Part shown: in pieces, positions 58,716-64,000 of the stretch | Position numbering within the stretch: the first letter of the stretch is position 1 | How the letters are laid out: each line of letters starts with the position of its first letter | Assembly: GCF_030009775.1 (NCBI RefSeq) | Contig: NZ_JASCTH010000010.1 | Coordinates: forward strand, 220,126 to 284,125 | Direction: 5' to 3' | Length of the DNA: 64,000 bases | From: Actinoplanes sandaracinus | GTDB taxonomy: Bacteria; Actinomycetota; Actinomycetes; Mycobacteriales; Micromonosporaceae | Made by a program: the position numbers and the translations under genes | The notes under the pieces: model-generated | What the model was told of the DNA's origin: nothing | Seen by the model: only the letters and a program-made list of their open reading frames with translations | Databases searched by the model: none

Positions 58716-59657
58716 GTGCTGGTCAAGCGCAATCTCTCGCCGCTGAGGGTGGTGGGCTATGTGTGGCGGCCGACCCTCTACGCCGCCGCGGTGTCCGTCG
58801 CCGTGCTCGCGCTGCGGCTCGCCCGCCCGGACGACCGGTGGTACCGGCTGCCGTTCGCCCCGATCGGGACGCTGGCGGCGGCCCTCGCCATCGTCGTCGC
58901 CTTCCGTGCCAACGCCTCCTACCAGCGATGGGCGGAGGCGCGCACCCTCTGGCAGGGCATCACCAACAACTCCCGGATCCTCGCCCGGCAGGTCATCGCG
59001 GCGACCGGGGACGCGATCACCGCAGGCAAGGGCGGGCCCCCGCCGGACGTGCTCGCCTTCCAGCGCGAGGTGGTCCTGCGGGTCGTCGCCTTCGCCCGGG
59101 TGCTGCGGGCGGAGTTGCGCGGCACGGAGACGACCGAGGGCCTGGACCGATTCCTGGCGCCCGCCGAGCTCAAGCGGATCGAAGCAGCGGAGAACGGCTC
59201 CAACATGCTGCTCACCGACATCGGCATCATGATCAAGGCGGGTGTGCGCGCGGAGCGGATCGGGCAGTTCGACCCGATCGTCCTGGAGCCCAACCTCGCC
59301 GCCCTCAACAACTGGGCCGGAGGAGCGGAGAAGATCAAGACGACGCCGATCCCGCGGCAGTATTCCTTCTTCTCCCGGGCCTTCATCGCCACCCTCACCA
59401 CCCTGCTGCCGTTCGGCCTGGTGGGCCAGCTCGACGGCGTGCTGCTGTGGTGGCTGGTGCCGCTGTCCACGATGACCTCGGCGCTGTTCATCCTGCTGGA
59501 ACGCACCAGCGAGGTGAACGACCAGCCGTTCGCCAACGCGGTGACCGACATCCCGATGACGGCGATCTGCCGGACCATCGAACGGGACCTGCGCGAGATG
59601 CTGGGCGACACCAGCCTGCCCGCGCGCCCCGTACCGGTCGACGGCTACCTGTGGTGA
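58716..59657 (+). CDS. Bestrophin-family (UPF0187) anion channel protein
   Basis: 313 residues: LVKRNLSPLRVVGYVWRPTLYAAAVSVAVLALRLA, then LPFAPIGTLAAALAIVVAFRANASYQRWAEARTLWQGITNNSRILARQVI (the RANASYxRWxEAR signature), and the C-terminal IPRQYSFFSRAFIATLTTLLPFGLVGQLDGVLLWWLVPLSTMTSALFILLERTSEVNDQPFANAVTDIPM. Bacterial bestrophins are pentameric ion channels. GTG 58716 has GGAG at 58707. Only 4 bases separate it from the antiporter gene, so the two are co-transcribed and probably co-functional in ion balance. Confidence 0.92.
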   Translation: MLVKRNLSPLRVVGYVWRPTLYAAAVSVAVLALRLARPDDRWYRLPFAPIGTLAAALAIVVAFRANASYQRWAEARTLWQGITNNSRILARQVIAATGDAITAGKGGPPPDVLAFQREVVLRVVAFARVLRAELRGTETTEGLDRFLAPAELKRIEAAENGSNMLLTDIGIMIKAGVRAERIGQFDPIVLEPNLAALNNWAGGAEKIKTTPIPRQYSFFSRAFIATLTTLLPFGLVGQLDGVLLWWLVPLSTMTSALFILLERTSEVNDQPFANAVTDIPMTAICRTIERDLREMLGDTSLPARPVPVDGYLW

Positions 59658-59661
59658 GCCG

Positions 59662-60921
59662 GTGACCCCGGCCGAACTGCTGCCCCGCCTCCTGCTGGCG
59701 GTGGCCGTGATCCTCATGGCCGGCTGGATCGTCTCCGGCCCGTTGCGGCGGCTCGGGCAGCCCACCGTGGTGAGCGAGATGCTCGCGGGCATCCTGCTCG
59801 GACCGTCGCTGCTCGGCCTGCTGGCGCCGGGCGTCATGCGGGCGGTCTTCCCGCCCGAGGCGCTGCCGGTGCTCTACGTGCTCGGCCAGATCGGCCTGGT
59901 GCTCTACATGTTCCACGCCGGGCACACCTTCGCCAGGCACCGGACCGGCCGTCTCACCGGCGCCGCCGGAGCCGTCTCGGTGGCCGGGGTGGTGGCGCCG
60001 CTGGCGCTCGGCGTGCTGCTGACGCTCACCGCGGGCGACGCCGTCGGGCTCCCGGCCGCGGGCGGCTCCCCGGGCGTGGCGGCGGCCTTCGTCGGCGTGG
60101 CCCTGGCCATCACCGCGTTCCCGATGCTCGCCCGCATCATCCTGGACCGCGGCGACGAAGGCCGCCGCCACGGCACCCTGTCGCTGGCCAGCGGCGCGCT
60201 CGACGACCTCATCGCCTGGATCCTGCTGGCCGGGGTGCTCGCCCTCGCCTCCGGCGAAGCCGGCCCGGCCGCCCTCGCCGTCGGTGGCGCGGTGCTGTTC
60301 GCGCCGCTCATGTGGTTCGGCGGACGCCGGGCGGCGGCGTCGCTGATGACCACCGGCCGGCTCGACGACCGCGGGCGCCTGCTGTGCACCGTGGCGCTGC
60401 TGTTCCTGACCGCCGTCTACACCGACACCATCGGCCTGCACGCCGTCTTCGGCGCCTTCACCCTCGGCGCTCTGACGCCGCCGTCCGAACGCGCCGACCG
60501 GGTCATGAACGCGGTCTCCCCGGTCGCGGGAACCGTGCTGCTGCCGCTGTTCTTCACCTACACCGGCCTGCGCACCGACATCGGCATGATCACCGATCCG
60601 GCCGCGCTGCTGTTCACCGTCGCCTGCGTGGCGCTCGCCGTCGCCGGCAAGTTCGGCGCCTGCTGGGTCGCGGCACGACTCTGCGGCGAACCGCAGGGCG
60701 TCGCGCTCCGGGTGGGCGCGCTGATGAACGCCCGGGGCCTGATGCAGCTGATCGCCGTCAACGCCGGGTTGGAGGCGGGCATCGTGACTCCCGCGCTGTT
60801 CACCGTGCTGGTCACGGTCGCACTGGTCACCACCCTGATGACCACCCCGCTGCTGACCCGGATCGACGCCCGCGAACGACGTGCCGCGCCCGCCCCGCTC
60901 CACGACCGGGCCGGCCGCTGA
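59662..60921 (+). CDS. Cation:proton antiporter (CPA2/Kef type)
   Basis: 419-residue membrane protein with about 12 helices. Typical CPA2 marks: GQPTVVSEMLAGILLGPSLLGLL, VLGQIGLVLYMFHAGHTFA, FVGVALAITAFPMLARIILDRG, LASGALDDLIAWILLAGVLALA with the Asp pair used for ion exchange, TDTIGLHAVFGAFTLGAL and ARGLMQLIAVNAGLEAGIVTPALFTVLVTVALVTTLMTTPLL. No RCK/TrkA regulatory domain is attached. GTG 59662 follows the bestrophin stop by 4 bases. It would exchange K+ or Na+ for H+ at the membrane. Confidence 0.92.
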   Translation: MTPAELLPRLLLAVAVILMAGWIVSGPLRRLGQPTVVSEMLAGILLGPSLLGLLAPGVMRAVFPPEALPVLYVLGQIGLVLYMFHAGHTFARHRTGRLTGAAGAVSVAGVVAPLALGVLLTLTAGDAVGLPAAGGSPGVAAAFVGVALAITAFPMLARIILDRGDEGRRHGTLSLASGALDDLIAWILLAGVLALASGEAGPAALAVGGAVLFAPLMWFGGRRAAASLMTTGRLDDRGRLLCTVALLFLTAVYTDTIGLHAVFGAFTLGALTPPSERADRVMNAVSPVAGTVLLPLFFTYTGLRTDIGMITDPAALLFTVACVALAVAGKFGACWVAARLCGEPQGVALRVGALMNARGLMQLIAVNAGLEAGIVTPALFTVLVTVALVTTLMTTPLLTRIDARERRAAPAPLHDRAGR

Positions 60922-60952
60922 TCCGCCGGGCCCGGCCCGTCCACGAGCCACA

Positions 60953-61062
60953 CCTGCACGGCTTCGCCGATTGGGTGCGCCGGGCGGCATACGCCCACAT
61001 GCTCTGACCTGCACGGCTTCGCCGATCCGGTGCGCTGGGCGGCGTACGCCCACGTGCCCTGA
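60953..61062 (+). repeat. Tandem duplication, two 55-bp units
   Basis: Units at 60953-61007 and 61008-61062 share about 48 of 55 bases, starting CCTGCACGGCTTCGCCGAT and ending with CTGA. The period is not a multiple of three and the differences are scattered. It lies 30 bases after the antiporter stop, in a gap with no gene. I see no transposon ends; it may be a terminator-like or regulatory repeat. Confidence 0.75.
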
Positions 61063-61177
61063 CCCGACTGCCGGAGGCCGTCCAGGCTCCCACGCCATCG
61101 GCCTCGCGGTCCGCGAGCGATCAAGCCGCCCCGGGCGCCGCGTCCGTCGGGGGTGGAGCCGGGCGCCGGGAGCCCCG

Positions 61178-61693
61178 TCACGCGATCAGGCGTGGCGCCA
61201 GATCCTCCTCGGCGATCGCGCCGCTGTGCTCGCCGATGCGCGCGGCCAGTCCCCGGGCCCAGGTGGTGAGGGCCCCGACCGGGACGCCGTGGGGTGCGGC
61301 GGCGGCGTACGGCTCGATCCGATCGGCGGCGCGGGTGAGCAGCCGGACCGCGCCGACAAGGTTGCCCCGCCGCAGGTGGGTGACACCGACCGCCAACTGG
61401 GCCAGCCCTTTCCACAGCTCACGCGTCTCGTCGCCGGCCGCCTTCCACGCGCCCTCGAGGACCTCGTGGGCGTGGAACGGGCGTCCGGCGGCCAGGAGCC
61501 GCTGCGCCTCGGTGAGCGCCTCCGCGGGGGACAGGACGATGTCCTCGGGTGTCGTCGGCACGCCGGCCAGGCCTCGCGGCAGCGGGCGGCCCAGCCCGTC
61601 GCGAGGCCGGGCGTTGCGGGCCCGCCCGGCGGCGTCGCGCTCCCGGGGAACGAGGTGGCGGTCCTCTGCCGGGACCGGCGGATCGGAAGCCAT
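61178..61693 (-). CDS. DUF309-domain protein
   Basis: 171 residues. The C-terminal two thirds match DUF309: SPAEALTEAQRLLAAGRPFHAHEVLEGAWKAAGDETRELWKGLAQLAVGVTHLRRGNLVGAVRLLTRAADRIEP, with the conserved FHAHEVLE..W motif and LAQLAVG. The fold is a small helical repeat bundle of unknown function. The first ~50 residues (many Arg and Pro) are probably disordered. It is monocistronic. Confidence 0.85.
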   Translation of the reverse strand: MASDPPVPAEDRHLVPRERDAAGRARNARPRDGLGRPLPRGLAGVPTTPEDIVLSPAEALTEAQRLLAAGRPFHAHEVLEGAWKAAGDETRELWKGLAQLAVGVTHLRRGNLVGAVRLLTRAADRIEPYAAAAPHGVPVGALTTWARGLAARIGEHSGAIAEEDLAPRLIA

Positions 61694-61748
61694 GACCCCA
61701 TGGTCGCAGCCCGCCCTGCCGGGTGCGGCACCCGGGGCCCGGCCGGTA

Positions 61749-61991
61749 TCACCCGGCCGGCTCGGCGTCGTGGACCAGGCGGGCCACCCGCACCCGGTTA
61801 GTGACCTCCAACTCGGCGAACACGCTGCCGACGTGCGTCTTCACGCCTGCGACGCCCAGGCGCAGGGCCCGGCCGATCTCGGGATTCGTCAGGCCCCCGC
61901 TTACCGCGACGGCCACCTGTCCGTCGCCTGCCTCGTCCACCACGGTGACGCCGGGCGCCGGCGAGAACGCCGGATACATCGTTGACGCCAA
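61749..61991 (-). pseudogene. C-terminal remnant of a LuxR-family response regulator
   Basis: The end of an HTH_LuxR domain is intact: SGGLTNPEIGRALRLGVAGVKTHVGSVFAELEVTNRVRVARLVHDA. It is preceded by only ~25 codons with no receiver and no LTxRE helix start, so the ~130-residue N-terminal part has been lost. It is 80 codons from ATG to stop. A short functional HTH-only protein is possible but less likely. Confidence 0.6.
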
Positions 61992-62275
61992 GCTCCGTAT
62001 CGCGCTCGATGGGATCGGTATCGCTCGATGAGATCCGGTATGCCGACGACGGTGTCGGCGGCTATGTCACCTCCGGCGGTGCTCGGCGTCTGTGGCGCGA
62101 CTGGCACGCGGCTGAGGGGCAACTGCGGGCCACCCGGTTCCGATACACATTGCCCGCCGGAGCGGAGACGATCTAGACGGATGCCGGGTGCTCCGCCGCC
62201 CGCGAGCCGTTCGGCGCGCTCGCGGGTCGACCGGGGCGGGCATGATGGGAGACGGTCGGGAGAGGAGGGACGGGA

Positions 62276-63463
62276 ATGGATTCTCAAGCCGCGCTGGCAT
62301 CGCTGTTCGCGCCGGAGGGACGGCGCGATCCGTACCCCGCCTATGACGTGTTGCGCGCCCACGCGCCGCTGTTCCAGGCACCGGACGGCAGCTGGTTCGT
62401 CACCACGCACGCGCTCACCAACCGCCTGCTGCGGGATCCGAGCGTGCGGGTCGCGGACAGCGCCGACTACGACGGATTCTGGCCGGACTGGCGGCAGAAC
62501 CGGGGTGTCGCCTCGATCGTGCTGTCGATGTTGCAGACCAACCCACCCGACCACACGCGGGTACGCCGTACCGCCGCGGCCGTCTTCACCGCCCGGCGGG
62601 TCGCCGCGCTGCGTGACGTGATCGCCGAGCAGGCCGCCGACCTGATCCGGGCGATGCCGGGCCGCACCGATTTCGTGAGTGCGTTCGCCTATCCGCTGCC
62701 GATCGCGGTGATCTGCGCGCTGCTCGGGGTCGCGGACTCCGACCGGCTCTGGTTCCGGCAGCGGGCCGCCGACCTCACCGCGGTCCTGGAGCCGATCAGC
62801 ACCGAGGACGAGATGCGGCGTGCCGATGTGGCCGGCCGCGAGCTGGAGAACTATTTCATCGGCCTGATCGCGGAGCGGCAAAAGGCTCCGCAGGACGATC
62901 TGACCAGTGCGCTCGCCGCCGGCGACTCCGGGCTCTCCGGCGCGGAACTGCTGGCGAACCTGGTGTTGCTGCTGGTCGCCGGGTTCGAGACGACCACCAA
63001 CCTGCTCGGCACCGGGCTGCGGATCCTGCTGGAGCATCCCGCCCAGGCGGACCGGTTGCGCGCCGACCCGGAACTGGCGCCCGCCTTCGTCGAGGAGATC
63101 CTGCGGTACGACTCGCCGGTGCAGCTCACCAACCGATTCACCAGCCGGCCGCTGGATCTCGGCGACGGGCACCGTCTGCCGGCCGGCGCCACGTTGAACA
63201 TCCTGCTCGGTTGCGCCAACCGCGACCCGGCCCGCTATGCCGACCCGCACCGGTTCGACCCGGACCGGCCGAACATCCAGCCGGTGTCGTTCGGTGGCGG
63301 CGCCCATTACTGCCTGGGGGCGCCGCTCGCCCGGCTGGAGGCGCAGATCGCGTTCCCGCTGCTGCTGACCATGCTGCCCGGGCTGGCGCTGGCGGGCGAG
63401 CCGCGGCTGCGTGACCGGCTGGTCCTGCGCGGCTTCGCCGAAATGCCGATAACCACCGGCTGA
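62276..63463 (+). CDS. Cytochrome P450
   Basis: 395-residue soluble P450. I helix LVLLLVAGFETTTNLLGTGL (AGxET), K helix EEILRYDSPVQLTNR (ExxR), and the haem-binding loop FGGGAHYCLGAPLARLEAQIAF with Cys346 as axial ligand. N-terminal DPYPAYDVLRAHAPLFQ is typical of bacterial class I P450s that hydroxylate secondary metabolites or fatty acids. AGAGGAGGGA lies 8 bases before the ATG. No ferredoxin or ferredoxin reductase gene is adjacent, so its electron partner is encoded elsewhere. The substrate is unknown. Confidence 0.95.
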   Translation: MDSQAALASLFAPEGRRDPYPAYDVLRAHAPLFQAPDGSWFVTTHALTNRLLRDPSVRVADSADYDGFWPDWRQNRGVASIVLSMLQTNPPDHTRVRRTAAAVFTARRVAALRDVIAEQAADLIRAMPGRTDFVSAFAYPLPIAVICALLGVADSDRLWFRQRAADLTAVLEPISTEDEMRRADVAGRELENYFIGLIAERQKAPQDDLTSALAAGDSGLSGAELLANLVLLLVAGFETTTNLLGTGLRILLEHPAQADRLRADPELAPAFVEEILRYDSPVQLTNRFTSRPLDLGDGHRLPAGATLNILLGCANRDPARYADPHRFDPDRPNIQPVSFGGGAHYCLGAPLARLEAQIAFPLLLTMLPGLALAGEPRLRDRLVLRGFAEMPITTG

Positions 63464-63546
63464 CCGGCCGGGCGATCGGGGTATCGCCGTCCCCGCCGCT
63501 GTCCACAGATCTACGGCGCGGGGATCGCTGAGCGGATGGACAAGCG

Positions 63547-63795
63547 TTGTCGCGACTGCAGGATCTACTCGCGTTGGTGCCACCGCCCCCGGTGCGCCCT
63601 CGCGTCGAGGTCGACTGGAATCTTGTAGAAGCAGCGATCGGTGTACGCCTGCCCGCCGACTACAAGAGCCTCGTCGGAATCTACGGTGCGGGACGGTTCG
63701 ACCGGTTCCTCACCGTCTACCAGCCTGTGACGCCGTTCCTGAGCACCGAACTCGCGTACCAGGCCAGACGGAAGACCGAAATTCTGGCTCACTGA
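63547..63795 (+). CDS. Truncated SMI1/KNR4 (SUKH) family protein
   Basis: 82 codons from a TTG: DWNLVEAAIGVRLPADYKSLVGIYGAGRFDRFLTVYQP is the N-terminus of SMI1/KNR4 (SUKH) proteins, which are usually 140-190 residues and often act as immunity proteins to secreted nucleases. The frame stops at 63795, before the second half of the fold. The IS5-type transposase gene ends 79 bases downstream, so the loss may be linked to insertion or rearrangement. Probably non-functional. Confidence 0.55.
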   Translation: MSRLQDLLALVPPPPVRPRVEVDWNLVEAAIGVRLPADYKSLVGIYGAGRFDRFLTVYQPVTPFLSTELAYQARRKTEILAH

Positions 63796-63873
63796 TGGCT
63801 TCGGGCTTCGAGGCACAAACCGGCTGAACCGGTATCGCCGCTGGTGAAGCGGGATGCTCTGAGTGCCCTTGAC

Positions 63874-64000
63874 CTAGGCCGTGTTTCGTAATGGGCGTAG
63901 CCATTGGTTGATGACGGCGATGGTGACGGTGGCTTCGTAGCGGACGGCGAGCTTGTCGTACCTGGTAGCCATCGCCCGATGCTGTTTGAGCTGGTTGATG
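63874..64000 (-). mobile_element. IS5-family transposase, 3' end only
   Basis: On the minus strand the frame entering from base 64000 reads INQLKQHRAMATRYDKLAVRYEATVTIAVINQWLRPLRNTA and stops at TAG (63874-63876). The YDKLAVRYEATVTIA block is the hallmark C-terminus of actinomycete IS5-type transposases. The adjacent GGCCGTGTTTCGTAATGGG (63877 onwards) lies where the element's terminal repeat should be. The rest of the element is outside the window. Confidence 0.85.

Noticed and set aside
61982..62176. Small plus-strand frame between the LuxR remnant and the P450
   Set aside because: 64 codons with no recognisable domain or ribosome binding site; possibly a gene scrap but not supportable.
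61901..63583. 560-codon minus-strand frame opposite the P450
   Set aside because: Antisense shadow; the plus strand has the complete P450 haem loop, ExxR and I-helix motifs.

Overview
The window is very GC-rich (about 70% or more), with many GTG starts, GTGA/ATGA gene overlaps and typical actinomycete families: LuxR-type two-component regulators, an F420-class oxidoreductase, GH10-CBM2 and ricin-domain secreted enzymes, RsbW/STAS/PP2C partner switching, an LtrA protein and a T7SS-type WXG protein. This suggests a filamentous actinobacterium; Micromonosporaceae (Actinoplanes-like) is my guess from gene style. I see no rRNA, tRNA or CRISPR array. Both ends cut genes: a histidine kinase at base 1 and an IS5-type transposase at base 64000.

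Layout. 1-2.1 kb: two-component system. 2.2-8.2 kb: an animal-type haem peroxidase facing a tight run of AfsA-like hotdog protein, HAD phosphatase, KASIII and a degenerate KASIII partner, then a small protein and a DoxX-like membrane protein. This looks like a small-molecule (possibly butyrolactone/butenolide-like) locus with a recurring ATACCGC-type operator. 8.2-12.7 kb: secreted xylan-degradation pair under a LacI-like operator. 12.7-28.6 kb: a mosaic of housekeeping-style accessory genes and many decayed genes (RCC1 remnant, glycosidase tail, chemoreceptor with stop codons, TetR and glycosyltransferase stubs, one frameshifted gene), plus a WXG-type secreted effector pair at 22.0-23.7 kb.

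28.9-36.9 kb: LtrA membrane protein, then an operon combining two carbohydrate enzymes (AGE-barrel protein, GlgX) with a full partner-switching signalling set (two STAS antagonists, one anti-sigma-type kinase, one PP2C phosphatase with a degenerate receiver). 36.9-38.2 kb: an IS701-transposase-like protein that has lost its first catalytic Asp and is probably domesticated.

38.7-46.8 kb: the most unusual region. A seven-gene operon (DJ-1/PfpI, ThDP decarboxylase/lyase, two NTF2-like, GMC oxidoreductase, second DJ-1/PfpI, VOC) is followed by a divergent NTF2-like gene, a third DJ-1/PfpI and an ABM-type monooxygenase. I do not recognise it as a described pathway. It is broken by an extreme poly-G/poly-C tract at 44.7 kb. 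46.9-49.2 kb: a 771-residue fusion carrying CDGSH, ferredoxin-like, CDGSH and truncated-haemoglobin domains.

49.5-58.3 kb: two complete three-subunit molybdenum hydroxylases (one aldehyde-dehydrogenase/form-II type, one PaoABC/YagTSR type) sharing a single XdhC chaperone gene. 58.7-61 kb: bestrophin channel and CPA2-type antiporter, then a 55-bp tandem duplication. 61-64 kb: DUF309 protein, LuxR remnant, cytochrome P450, truncated SMI1/KNR4 protein and the IS5-type element.
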